A stretch of DNA of 46,379 nt from an uncultured Alphaproteobacteria bacterium (GTDB lineage Bacteria > Pseudomonadota > Alphaproteobacteria > Rhodobacterales > Rhodobacteraceae), in the NCBI GenBank assembly GCA_902560505.1, contig CACELY010000006.1, positions 1-46,379 of the forward strand. The letters are read 5' to 3'. The translations under genes and the position numbers were made by a program. This document shows, in pieces, positions 18,782 through 28,094 of the stretch. The notes under the pieces are model-generated. The model did no database searches. It was given only the letters and a program-made list of their open reading frames with translations, and was not told the DNA's origin. How positions within the stretch are numbered: the first letter of the stretch is position 1; each line of letters begins with the position of its first letter.

Positions 18782-19312
18782 ATGAAAGAAATACAGGAAA
18801 TAGATAATTTCTCTTACATAATCTCACTAGAACAAATACAAAGAGACATTGAACATGAGTTTCACCTTGTTTGTTCCAAGGATGCTCTGAGGGAATTGAC
18901 TAAAAGCTTAAACGTTATAGAGGCAAAGAAGGCGAGCTTTAACGGGCATTTAAAATTACAAGAAGCAAACCAAATATTTTTACGTGGCACGGTCAAAGCA
19001 AAACTTATACAACCTTGCTCTATAACACTTGAACCTATGGTAACGACTATATACACACGACTTGCACGAACATTTTTTATTGGAACAAACGAAAATAAAC
19101 CAATGAAAAAGAGCGTTTTCGAGCTCACTGAAAAATCATTTGAAAGCGATATTATTCTAGACGAAATTAATTTAGGCGACGTATTAATGGAAACCATCAG
19201 CCTCGAAACACCTGATTATCCAAAAAAGTCAGGAGCATCTATAAGTTTAAATCCAACAGAACGTGTAGATAGAGAAAATCCTTTTTCTATTTTGAGTAAA
19301 CTCAAAAAGTAA
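18782..19312 (+). CDS. YceD/DUF177-family protein
   Basis: About 176 aa with QPCSITLEPMVTTI (DUF177 Cys/Leu-Pro region), upstream of rpmF and plsX. Confidence 0.85.
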   Translation: MKEIQEIDNFSYIISLEQIQRDIEHEFHLVCSKDALRELTKSLNVIEAKKASFNGHLKLQEANQIFLRGTVKAKLIQPCSITLEPMVTTIYTRLARTFFIGTNENKPMKKSVFELTEKSFESDIILDEINLGDVLMETISLETPDYPKKSGASISLNPTERVDRENPFSILSKLKK

Positions 19313-19391
19313 TTACAAGATTTTACTTGCGCTATTTTCAATTTTGCTTATGGTGCGTTGAAGAAACTCAATAATACTACGAGGAATCCAC

Positions 19392-19607
19392 ATGGGCGTG
19401 CCTAAGAGTAAAATTACGAGATCGAAAAGAGGTTTGAGAAGAGCGCACGACGGAATTATATCCCGCCAATACGGAGAATGTAGCAATTGTGGGGAATTTA
19501 AGTTATCTCATCACATATGTGGTGCATGCGGCTATTATGGTTCTGGAAATAAACAGAGAAGAGTAATAAATAAACTAGAATCCGAAGTTGGTGATGACGA
19601 AGATTGA
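19392..19607 (+). CDS. rpmF: 50S ribosomal protein L32
   Basis: MGVPKSKITRSKRGLRRAHD and CSNCGEFKLSHHICGACGYYG with four Cys. Confidence 0.97.
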   Translation: MGVPKSKITRSKRGLRRAHDGIISRQYGECSNCGEFKLSHHICGACGYYGSGNKQRRVINKLESEVGDDED

Positions 19608-19642
19608 CGTTATTTAGCTAGATTAGGTATACCTGAAAGCTA

Positions 19643-20641
19643 ATGATAAGAGATAATAAAATCACTCTCTCAGTTGATTGTATGGGAGGAGATAACTCTG
19701 TAGAGGATATTATCGGAGGAGTGAAGCAGTTTTGTTCTGAAAATACTAATGATACCTTGCTTTTGCATGGCGATAAAAAAGCTCTGTCCAAAGCACTCGA
19801 TAGATATCCTGAAATAAAAAAAATGTGTAAGATTAGGCACTCTTACAAAGTAATCCAAATGGGGGATAAACCTTCTCAGTCAATTAGGGGAGGGAAAAAC
19901 TCAAGTATGTGGAATTCAATAGAAAGTGTTAAATCATCCAAAGCAGAGGTTGCAATTTCATGTGGAAACACTGGATCTTTAATGGCTATTTCAACCCTGC
20001 TTTTGAGAAAACTTCCTGATGTTAAAAGACCTGCTATCGCTATCTTTTGGCCTTCAACCTCTGATCAAGGTTTTAATGTTGTTCTAGACGCTGGAGCTGA
20101 TATCAAGGCACAGCCATCCGATTTGCTCGCTTACTCTAACTTCGGCTCAGATATATTCTCAAAAGTTTTTAATACACAAAAGATCAAAGTGGGATTATTG
20201 AACGTTGGTACAGAAACACATAAAGGGAATGAACAGTTAAGAAAGACATCAGAGATGTTTATAGAGACATTCACAGATGGAGGAATTGAGTACGTAGGGT
20301 TCGTAGAGGGCAGCGATTTTTCTTCTGATAAAGCTAATGTTATAGTAACCGACGGTTTTAGTGGAAACATCGCTTTGAAAACAGCTGAAGGCACAGCAAA
20401 TTTAATTAAAAAATTTTTCTTGGATGAGTTTAGTTCATCTATATCTGGAATATTCATGGGTCTTCTAATGAAAAGAAAGCTTAGGCGACTCAAAGAACGA
20501 ATGGACCCAAGAACTCTTAATGGAGGGGTCTTTGTTGGTTTAAACGGTCTAGTAATAAAATCCCATGGTAGTTCTGACTCCAAAAGCTTTTACTCAGCGT
20601 TAAAACTAGCAAAGACTATGTGTAAAACAAAATCCGCCTAG
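19643..20641 (+). CDS. plsX: Phosphate acyltransferase PlsX
   Basis: LSVDCMGGDNSVEDIIGGV, AEVAISCGNTGSLMAIS, RPAIAIFWPS, VIVTDGFSGNIALKTAEG. Confidence 0.95.
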   Translation: MIRDNKITLSVDCMGGDNSVEDIIGGVKQFCSENTNDTLLLHGDKKALSKALDRYPEIKKMCKIRHSYKVIQMGDKPSQSIRGGKNSSMWNSIESVKSSKAEVAISCGNTGSLMAISTLLLRKLPDVKRPAIAIFWPSTSDQGFNVVLDAGADIKAQPSDLLAYSNFGSDIFSKVFNTQKIKVGLLNVGTETHKGNEQLRKTSEMFIETFTDGGIEYVGFVEGSDFSSDKANVIVTDGFSGNIALKTAEGTANLIKKFFLDEFSSSISGIFMGLLMKRKLRRLKERMDPRTLNGGVFVGLNGLVIKSHGSSDSKSFYSALKLAKTMCKTKSA

Positions 20642-20706
20642 CTTACTGTAAAAACTTAAGTTGACATCCTAATAATACTTAAATTAGTTTGTAAGGGGAG
20701 GTTAAG

Positions 20707-21009
20707 ATGGTACGCAGAACGGTAACTCGCCAAGATATTAGTGAAGCACTTTTTAGGAATGTAGGGCTATCAAAACATGAATCTGCCCATATGTTAGAGA
20801 CTGTTTTGGACCAGATATCGAATGCATTAATTGATGGTAAAAGTGTGAAACTTTCGTCATTTGGTACTTTTACCCCAAGACAAAAACATGAAAGAATTGG
20901 CAGAAATCCGAAAACTGGAGTAGCAGCTACTATAAATGCTCGGCGAGTAATAAGCTTCAAACCCTCCAAATTGATGAAAGAGCGTATTAACAAGTCTGAG
21001 AAAAATTGA
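20707..21009 (+). CDS. ihfA: Integration host factor alpha subunit
   Basis: [65 protein letters not shown]. Confidence 0.94.
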   Translation: MVRRTVTRQDISEALFRNVGLSKHESAHMLETVLDQISNALIDGKSVKLSSFGTFTPRQKHERIGRNPKTGVAATINARRVISFKPSKLMKERINKSEKN

Positions 21010-21473
21010 GCACAAAATTTGAAACCAAAAAAGCACCTAGAGCTTTTCGCACCATATCTGAGGTGGCTGGAGAATTAGAGTTGCAACCATACGTAATTCG
21101 TTTCTGGGAAAGCCAGTTTAAACAAATAAAACCCATGAGGGGAAAGGGGGGACGAAGATATTATAGACCGAGAGACATTGATTTTCTAAGAGGCGTTAAA
21201 ACCCTACTACATGGAAAAAATTTTACGATAAAAAAGGTTAAAGAGACAATTATAAAAAAAGGTAAAGAGTTTATAATTGCTAGACCAAATCAGGTAGTAG
21301 ATGACTTCTTAGCCGTTGAAAAACAAAAAATACAAATTAACTTCAATCATACTGGGAAAAGAACGATACTTATCAAAAGCCTTTCTAGTGAAGAGAAAAA
21401 GCTCGAGATTAATTCCCTAATAGCATCTTTAAATAAGTTACGAGAAGAAATGATAGCTAGAAAAAATATTTGA
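21006..21473 (+). CDS. MerR-family transcriptional regulator
   Basis: [58 protein letters not shown] start overlapping the ihfA stop. Confidence 0.92.
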   Translation: MSTKFETKKAPRAFRTISEVAGELELQPYVIRFWESQFKQIKPMRGKGGRRYYRPRDIDFLRGVKTLLHGKNFTIKKVKETIIKKGKEFIIARPNQVVDDFLAVEKQKIQINFNHTGKRTILIKSLSSEEKKLEINSLIASLNKLREEMIARKNI

Positions 21474-21480
21474 TTAACAG

Positions 21481-21557
21481 CGGGCTATGGCGCAGTCTGG
21501 TAGCGCGTTCGTCTGGGGGACGAAAGGTCGTGAGTTCAAATCTCGCTAGCCCGACCA
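21481..21557 (+). tRNA. tRNA-Pro (anticodon GGG)
   Basis: CGGGCTA...TAGCCCG acceptor pairing, discriminator A and encoded CCA, anticodon arm TTCGT-CTGGGGG-ACGAA (anticodon GGG), GTTCAAATC T-loop. Confidence 0.96.
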
Positions 21558-21561
21558 ACAA

Positions 21562-22668
21562 ATGAGTAAATTAATGCTTTTCAAAAGAAAAGGGGCTCTT
21601 CCCGCGGAGCAGATAAAAGCTTTACACAAACGATCATCTATAAAGTGTCTGCGACCCTTAACGGACAACCAGATCCAACCTGCTAGTATGGACTTACGAC
21701 TTTCTAAAAAGTGTTGGGAAGTTGAAGCTTCATTTTTACCTGGACATAAGAAAACTGTCAGACAAAAGCTATCTAAATTAAAAAAGAGGGAGATAGATAT
21801 CGGTCACTTTAGGACACTTGTAAAGGGCAAAATTTATATAATACAAATACAGGAAGAATTATGTTTGCCAGGTAACATTTCGGCGGTAGCTAATGCCAAA
21901 AGTTCAACTGGAAGATTAGACATATTGACGCGATTAATCTCCGATAATTCTAGCTGTTTTGATCGTGTCAGAAAGGGTTATAAGGGCAAAGTTTATGTGG
22001 AGATAGCTCCTATATCTTTTTCAATAACAATCAAAGAAGGGATAACATTAAACCAGCTACGATTTCATAACGAGCAACAAATTATAACTGACCGACAGCT
22101 AGAAAAGCTAAATACTAAATTTAATATAGTCGAAAACTCAACGCAGATTGATAACGGTATTACGATCTCTGTAAATTTAAAGGGAAAAGAAAATGAACCA
22201 ATTGGCTTCAAAGCGAGAAAAAGTTGCCCAGCAATTAATTTAAGTAAGCTTAACTTCTATAAAGTAGAAACTTTTTGGGAAAGACTATTCTCAAAAAAGG
22301 GTTACATAACTTTGGTGCCAGGAGCATTTTATATACTAAGAAGTAAAGAGTACATTACCATACCACCCCAGACAGCTGCCGAGATGGTTCCTTATGAAGT
22401 CAGGATGGGAGAGTTTCGCGTACATTATGCTGGTTTTTTTGACCCTGGTTTTGGGTTCACAAAAAATACTGTCGACAAGCGCTCGAAGGCTGTACTTGAA
22501 ATTAGGTGTCACGAAACCCCATTCATACTGGAAGACAGTCAGATTATTGGTAAACTAATTTATGAAACACTTTCCAGCATGCCAAGTGCAATGTATGGAG
22601 AAATAATTGGCTCCAATTACCAGGGACAAACACTCAAGTTATCAAAGCATTTTAAAGATTGGCAGTAG
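21562..22668 (+). CDS. dcd: Double-length 2'-deoxycytidine 5'-triphosphate deaminase-like protein
   Basis: Two Dcd-like segments: QPASMDLRLSKKCW...NAKSSTGRLD and LVPGAFYILRSKEYITIPP...HYAGFFDPGFGF...AVLEIRC. Confidence 0.85.
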   Translation: MSKLMLFKRKGALPAEQIKALHKRSSIKCLRPLTDNQIQPASMDLRLSKKCWEVEASFLPGHKKTVRQKLSKLKKREIDIGHFRTLVKGKIYIIQIQEELCLPGNISAVANAKSSTGRLDILTRLISDNSSCFDRVRKGYKGKVYVEIAPISFSITIKEGITLNQLRFHNEQQIITDRQLEKLNTKFNIVENSTQIDNGITISVNLKGKENEPIGFKARKSCPAINLSKLNFYKVETFWERLFSKKGYITLVPGAFYILRSKEYITIPPQTAAEMVPYEVRMGEFRVHYAGFFDPGFGFTKNTVDKRSKAVLEIRCHETPFILEDSQIIGKLIYETLSSMPSAMYGEIIGSNYQGQTLKLSKHFKDWQ

Positions 22669-22669
22669 G

Positions 22670-23221
22670 CTAATCTCGGTTTAAATTTTTTACTGATAAC
22701 CCAAGATCCCTAAGTTCTTTAACTCCTGGAAGATCTTTAAGACTACTTAAATCAAAATAATCAAGAAACTTATCGGTTATTTGGAACGTCACAGGACGGC
22801 CTGGACTTGATTTCCTTCTACCAAATTTTATCCATTGTAAATCCATCAATAGGTCAATTGTACCAGACCCTACACTAACGCCTCTTATTTCTTCTATTTC
22901 AAGCTTAGTAACTGGTTGATGATATGCTACAATAGCTAACGTTTCTCGTGCTGCCCTTGATAAGTTCTTTCTAGCAACTATTTTCTTAACGAATAGATGA
23001 TCTAGATCTTTAGCAGTTCGTAAGGCAATTGAATTGCCGACGCGTTTTAGATTAACACCTCTTGTTTCATAATGTTTTTTTAGTGTTTCAATTATAGACT
23101 CTATATCCGCATTTTGAGGCAAATTTTTCTTTAAATCCCTAATTGAAAGTGGCTCTGAGGAAGTAAATAGTAATGCTTCAACAACCCTCTCCATATCTTG
23201 TTGGTTCAAAGATAATTCCAT
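22670..23221 (-). CDS. scpB: Segregation and condensation protein B
   Basis: VEALLFTSSEPLSI, RKNLSRAARETLAIVAYHQPVTKLEIEEIRGVSVGSGTIDLLMDLQWIKFGRRKSSPGRPVTFQITDKFLDYF. Confidence 0.95.
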   Translation of the reverse strand: MELSLNQQDMERVVEALLFTSSEPLSIRDLKKNLPQNADIESIIETLKKHYETRGVNLKRVGNSIALRTAKDLDHLFVKKIVARKNLSRAARETLAIVAYHQPVTKLEIEEIRGVSVGSGTIDLLMDLQWIKFGRRKSSPGRPVTFQITDKFLDYFDLSSLKDLPGVKELRDLGLSVKNLNRD

Positions 23222-23997
23222 TAAACCGTATTTCCGTTGCTAACTTTAGCCAACTCTAAACTAGAAAAGGCATTTGCCTGCTTCATTTGAATTTTTCCTA
23301 ATTTTGTATATTCGAGTAATCCGCAGAAAATAGATGCAGCACAGCGCTTGGCTTCAATCCCAGACAATGCATGTATTTCCTTAACCAAATTTGGGAAACT
23401 AATTAATGCTTTTGATCCCTTCACTTTCTGCTCAATGAAACTAATCGCTTTGTCTAAAAACAAATATTCCTCTTTAGCACCCAGAGCCACTTCGTAATTT
23501 CTCTTATCTACAATACCCATATAGGCCTTTAGTATATCTGCCAGCTGTACCCTTAAAAAATCTTCTTTAATCATTTTTTCATCTCGATAAAGACTGCTTG
23601 GAAAAAAATTTTTGGAAAGCTGCGGTCTATCAAACAACAATATAGCCTTTTCTCTTATTTTAGCTAATCTTTGAAGTCTTAACGCCAATAGTTCATTGAT
23701 CTTATCAGCATCCTCCTCTTTGAACTCATCCTCAGGAATAATTAATTGACTTTTTAATAAAGTGAGCCAAGACGCCATAACTAGATAGTCTCCAGCAAAT
23801 TCTAATTTGAACTTATACCTCTGTTCCCTAAGATAATCTAAGAACTGATCAGCAAGAATACCCAACTGTAATTTTTTTAGGTCCACCTTCTGCTTCTTTG
23901 CAAGCGTAAGCAAAAGATCTAAGGGACCCTCAAATCCTTCCAAACTGACATATAATTCAGGCTTGATATCCTTATTATATTCTGTTGATTTATCCAT
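23221..23997 (-). CDS. scpA: Segregation and condensation protein A
   Basis: LEGFEGPLDLLLTLAKKQKVDLKKLQLGILADQFLDYL, YLVMASWLTLLKSQLIIP; abuts scpB. Confidence 0.95.
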   Translation of the reverse strand: MDKSTEYNKDIKPELYVSLEGFEGPLDLLLTLAKKQKVDLKKLQLGILADQFLDYLREQRYKFKLEFAGDYLVMASWLTLLKSQLIIPEDEFKEEDADKINELLALRLQRLAKIREKAILLFDRPQLSKNFFPSSLYRDEKMIKEDFLRVQLADILKAYMGIVDKRNYEVALGAKEEYLFLDKAISFIEQKVKGSKALISFPNLVKEIHALSGIEAKRCAASIFCGLLEYTKLGKIQMKQANAFSSLELAKVSNGNTV

Positions 23998-24004
23998 TTC
24001 TCTA

Positions 24005-24736
24005 TTAATTACTACCTAAATCACTTAATAATAAGCACGAAAACTGTCTAGTAGAAAGTATTGAACATAACTTTTCACCTTCTTCTTCAGAACGAATATT
24101 AGTCAATTCAACTCGAAAAAAAATTGTTTCCCCTTCTAACTGCTCAAAAACTTTTAAGTTGTTGATATTTAAAAGAGTATCATTTCTTCTTTTTATAAAT
24201 TGTCTGAATTCATCTGCTTGCGATAAAGTGTCGAATGAGCCTAAATAAAGTTTCACCATCCCTTGCTGGTTTTTGGCTTCTGGTTCATCATTTTTTTCTT
24301 CATTACTATCAACGACCTCTCTGAGAGCATCCTCAATAGCTGAGGTTAAATTTTTCTGATCATCTTTACCGAGTTCATTGAACTTTATTTCTTTTCGAAG
24401 ATTTACAAAATTTTGGTCTGAATTTTTCAAAATTATTTCGTTTTTTTCTGGCATCTTAGAATCACTCTCAAGGTTTTTGTAGATTGATAGATCTTCCTCA
24501 TCGAATAACTTCCCGCCGGGGTCATCAGGTTCAATCCTTATGTCTCCTTGTAAAGCATTTATTATAGGTAAACTATTTATTGTCTTTTCAGGAATTTTAA
24601 TCGCCCAATAGGAAATTAAACCTATAATAACCAAAGAAAAACAACTCACTAACCAACCCCCAACTAAGAACAAATAATCTAATGTGGTTTTCTTCACTGT
24701 GGTATAAGATGTAATTTCGTGTGCCTGTTCGCTCAT
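24005..24736 (-). CDS. SPOR-domain membrane protein
   Basis: One TM (YLFLVGGWLVSCFSLVIIGLISYWAI), C-terminal VKLYLGSFDTLSQADEFRQFIKRR SPOR-like repeat. The ORF track extends to 24775, but ATG at 24736 (MSEQAHE) avoids overlap with argS. Confidence 0.78.
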   Translation of the reverse strand: MSEQAHEITSYTTVKKTTLDYLFLVGGWLVSCFSLVIIGLISYWAIKIPEKTINSLPIINALQGDIRIEPDDPGGKLFDEEDLSIYKNLESDSKMPEKNEIILKNSDQNFVNLRKEIKFNELGKDDQKNLTSAIEDALREVVDSNEEKNDEPEAKNQQGMVKLYLGSFDTLSQADEFRQFIKRRNDTLLNINNLKVFEQLEGETIFFRVELTNIRSEEEGEKLCSILSTRQFSCLLLSDLGSN

Positions 24737-24749
24737 TTTTCCTCTAAGA

Positions 24750-26495
24750 TTAATACATTTCGTCCAAAGGAACAATACCTAGAATAGATAACCCATTCTT
24801 TATGACTATCTGAGTGGACTTTGCTAAAGCCAAACGTTTTATACATAACTCTTTTGATCCCTCGACTATAAATCTATAAGGACCAGTATCACTCGAGGAT
24901 TGATATAGACTATGAAAAGACGATGCAACCTCGTTTAAATAGTAAACAATTCTATGGGGTTCATGATATCTGGCTGATTGTTTTACAACATTTGGCCATT
25001 CTGAAAGTTTTTTTACCAAAGCCAGCTCGCTCTCCAAGTATGGGAGGTTCATTTTCTCTAAATTTTCCATCTTCATTAGCGGCCACAGGTTTATTTCCTC
25101 TGCTTTTTTAAAAACTGAAACTATTCGTGCATGTGCATAATTAACATAAAATACAGGATTATCTTTTGACTTAGACATCATAAAATCAATATCAAAATCT
25201 AATGGAATATCATTATTTCTGCTAAGCATCACAAATCTTATAACGTCGGAGCTAACCTCCTTTAAAAGATCTTGAATAAGTATATAGTCACCAGCTCTTT
25301 TTGACATCTTTAGGACATTTTTATTTTTAATGAGTTTTACTAGTTGTACGAGCTTTACTTCAAACTCAACGTTTTTTTCAGCGAACGCATTAATGACTGC
25401 TTTCAAGCGGCTTACATATCCACTATGGTCAGCTCCTAAAACATCTATTACCACATCAAATCCCCTATTTAACTTGTCTGCGTGATAGGCTAAGTCAGGT
25501 GCAAAGTAAGTCCATGATCCATCAGATTTTTTTATTGGTCTATCGATATCATCACCAAATTTGGTTGATTTAAACAATAGTTGTTTTCGTGCCTTCCAAT
25601 CGGCATATATCTTACCTTTAGGTGCGTCAATTGTTCCTGTATAGATCAACCCCTTATCTTTAAGTACGCTAATGGATTTATCTATTGCATTGGAATCGAT
25701 CATTGCCTGCTCCGAGAAAAAATTATCCATCTCTATATTTAGAGACTTTAAATCCGCTTTAATTATTTCCATCATATGCTCTAAAGAAAAACTCCGAATA
25801 ATATTATCTCTCTCAACCTCTCTGAGATTTTTAAGTTTGTTTCCATATTTGTCTATAAGCTTTTCAGCTATTGGAATTAGATAATCTCCAGGATAGGATT
25901 CGTCAGGGAGCTCTATAACTTCTCCCAACTTTTCTAGATATCTAAAATATATAGTTCTAACTAAAATACCAATTTGCGTTCCGCCATCATTGACATAATA
26001 TTCGCGAGTGACTTTGAAACCTACAAACTCCAATAACCTAGAAAGAACATCTCCGAATACAGCTCCTCTTACATGCCCAAGATGAAGAGGACCTGTCGGG
26101 TTAGCAGATACATATTCTAGGTTTACTTTTTTTCCACCCCCAAAGCTTTCCTCTCCATATCGATTGTTAGGTGAATTTATCTCATATATTAGCCTGTCCC
26201 AGAATTTAGGATTAATTGTTATATTAAGGAAACCTGGGCCATCAAGTGATAAATTGGATATGAGCTTGCTATCCCTTAACTTGTGACTAATTATTTCTCC
26301 TAAATCCCTAGGGTTAGAAGCTAGTGCTTTCCCAAGAACCATCGCAGCGTTTGTAGAATAATCTCCTTGGTGTTGCTTCTTAGGTCTCTCTACCACAATA
26401 TTATTCATGTTAATAGGCTGTTTCAAACTTCTTTCATCAACCAATTGATTGACGCTATTGAGGATCTTATCTCGTAAAATATTGACAATATCCAA
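24750..26495 (-). CDS. argS: Arginyl-tRNA synthetase
   Basis: VNLEYVSANPTGPLHLGHVRGAVFGDVLSRLLEFVG, VIDVLGADHSGYV, MSKRAGDYILIQDLL. Confidence 0.97.
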   Translation of the reverse strand: MDIVNILRDKILNSVNQLVDERSLKQPINMNNIVVERPKKQHQGDYSTNAAMVLGKALASNPRDLGEIISHKLRDSKLISNLSLDGPGFLNITINPKFWDRLIYEINSPNNRYGEESFGGGKKVNLEYVSANPTGPLHLGHVRGAVFGDVLSRLLEFVGFKVTREYYVNDGGTQIGILVRTIYFRYLEKLGEVIELPDESYPGDYLIPIAEKLIDKYGNKLKNLREVERDNIIRSFSLEHMMEIIKADLKSLNIEMDNFFSEQAMIDSNAIDKSISVLKDKGLIYTGTIDAPKGKIYADWKARKQLLFKSTKFGDDIDRPIKKSDGSWTYFAPDLAYHADKLNRGFDVVIDVLGADHSGYVSRLKAVINAFAEKNVEFEVKLVQLVKLIKNKNVLKMSKRAGDYILIQDLLKEVSSDVIRFVMLSRNNDIPLDFDIDFMMSKSKDNPVFYVNYAHARIVSVFKKAEEINLWPLMKMENLEKMNLPYLESELALVKKLSEWPNVVKQSARYHEPHRIVYYLNEVASSFHSLYQSSSDTGPYRFIVEGSKELCIKRLALAKSTQIVIKNGLSILGIVPLDEMY

Positions 26496-26519
26496 TTTTT
26501 GCTCCCTCAGATTTTCCTA

Positions 26520-27698
26520 TTAAACGCTTATTTTTATTTTACCAAAAGTCTCTAGCGCTTCCTTATCAGTCATACTAGCAATGAAATCTCCAACCAGATT
26601 TAATTTCTTTAGTCTGAACGATTTAAATTTTGAATAATATTTATTCTCCATAAATGAGAGCGGTATATCATCCAAGTTATCTAAATAATATTCAAATAAA
26701 GTGTTTATTATTTCCTCTGCTTGACTCCTCATGATATTTATCTCCTGACTTCTATATAAGTTTTTAAAGAGATATTTCTTTAATTCTACCACTTTTTTGA
26801 CCGTTCCGGAGGAAAATGCAATTACATTCGAAGTTTTGGTACCAGATGCATTCTTTCGGAGATCTTTAATGTTCTTTTGTGTTTGAAAAATTAAATCGTT
26901 CACCAAATATCTTATTAAATCTCTGCAAGCTTGCGCTACTGAAAGCGATGCGTAATATCCTTTGGGGTGTTCTGACACCAAAAATTCTCCGAAAAATGGA
27001 GAAGTCCTTAAGTTTTTAAAGGACAAAATTCCTGCTTCATGTCCATCAGCAATATCGTGTGCACAATAGGCGATATCATCAGACAGTGATGCTACTTGTG
27101 CCTCTAAGGATGGGAATAGGCTTAAATGGTGTTCACCACCACCCTCTCCCAACGCAATATTCTCATCCCAAAACAACCTAATAGTTTTGTCTTTTTCATA
27201 AATAGGTCCATTGTGCTTAACTATCCCATCTAATGATTCAAAACATAAATTTAGCCCAGAAAACTTTAAATATTGTCGCTCTAATATAGTGACTAATTTA
27301 AGGGTTTGAAAATTATGGTCAAAACCACCAACTTCTTGCATAAGATTATTTAGCTTCTCTTCACCGGTATGGCCAAAAGGGGGATGCCCTAAGTCATGGG
27401 CGAGTGCAATTGTTTCACAAAGATCGATATCTAGACCAAGATGATTTGCGATAGTTCTAGAAATCTGACTTACTTCAATCGTATGGGTAAGCCGGGTTCT
27501 AAAAATATCATTGGTTGTAGAAAAGAAAACTTGGGATTTATTTTGTAACCTCCTAAAAGCTTTGGAATGGATAACTCTATCTCTATCTCTCTGGAAATTT
27601 GATCTTATGGTACAAGGTTTTTCTTCATGCACTCGTCCTAAAGATCTGTCGGGATCAGATGCTATCTTCAAAAAAAAGCTCTTTTCTTGCCTATTCAA
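26520..27698 (-). CDS. dgt: dGTP triphosphohydrolase-like HD protein
   Basis: RDRDRVIHSKAFRRLQNKSQVF, RLTHTIEVSQISRTIA, ALAHDLGHPPFGHTGEEKLN, SLSDDIAYCAHDIADG. Confidence 0.93.
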   Translation of the reverse strand: MNRQEKSFFLKIASDPDRSLGRVHEEKPCTIRSNFQRDRDRVIHSKAFRRLQNKSQVFFSTTNDIFRTRLTHTIEVSQISRTIANHLGLDIDLCETIALAHDLGHPPFGHTGEEKLNNLMQEVGGFDHNFQTLKLVTILERQYLKFSGLNLCFESLDGIVKHNGPIYEKDKTIRLFWDENIALGEGGGEHHLSLFPSLEAQVASLSDDIAYCAHDIADGHEAGILSFKNLRTSPFFGEFLVSEHPKGYYASLSVAQACRDLIRYLVNDLIFQTQKNIKDLRKNASGTKTSNVIAFSSGTVKKVVELKKYLFKNLYRSQEINIMRSQAEEIINTLFEYYLDNLDDIPLSFMENKYYSKFKSFRLKKLNLVGDFIASMTDKEALETFGKIKISV

Positions 27699-27747
27699 TT
27701 AGACAAGTATATATTACGCTAAAGCTTAAAATGTAAAGAAAGAAAAA

Positions 27748-28086
27748 ATGAATTTAAGAATACCACCAAAGGTAACCGACCGAGCCTTTAAAAAAATAGC
27801 AGCTTCTTGTGAAAGCAAGACATTAAGAGTCGCTGTTAAAGGTGGTGGATGCTCGGGATTTCAATACATTTTCAATATTGTTGATGATGTAAATGAAAAC
27901 GACCAAGTTTTCCAAAAAGAGGAAAGTAGAGTCATCATAGATAACACTTCTTTACAATTTTTAGAAGGTGCAGAAATTGATTACTGTGAAGAGCTTATAG
28001 GTTCAAGCTTCAAAATTAATAACCCAAATGCAACCTCGTCATGTGGATGTGGCACAAGCTTTTCCTTCTCCCCTTCATTCAAATAG
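27748..28086 (+). CDS. erpA: HesB/IscA-family iron-sulfur cluster assembly protein
   Basis: LRVAVKGGGCSGFQYIFNIVDD and SSCGCGTSFS give the three conserved Cys; divergent from dgt. Confidence 0.88.
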   Translation: MNLRIPPKVTDRAFKKIAASCESKTLRVAVKGGGCSGFQYIFNIVDDVNENDQVFQKEESRVIIDNTSLQFLEGAEIDYCEELIGSSFKINNPNATSSCGCGTSFSFSPSFK

Positions 28087-28094
28087 ATTAGCAG

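Noticed and set aside
20661-20695. TTGACA box upstream of ihfA as a sigma70 promoter
   Set aside because: A -35-like hexamer is present but no convincing -10 at 16-18 nt; AT-rich sequence makes chance matches likely.
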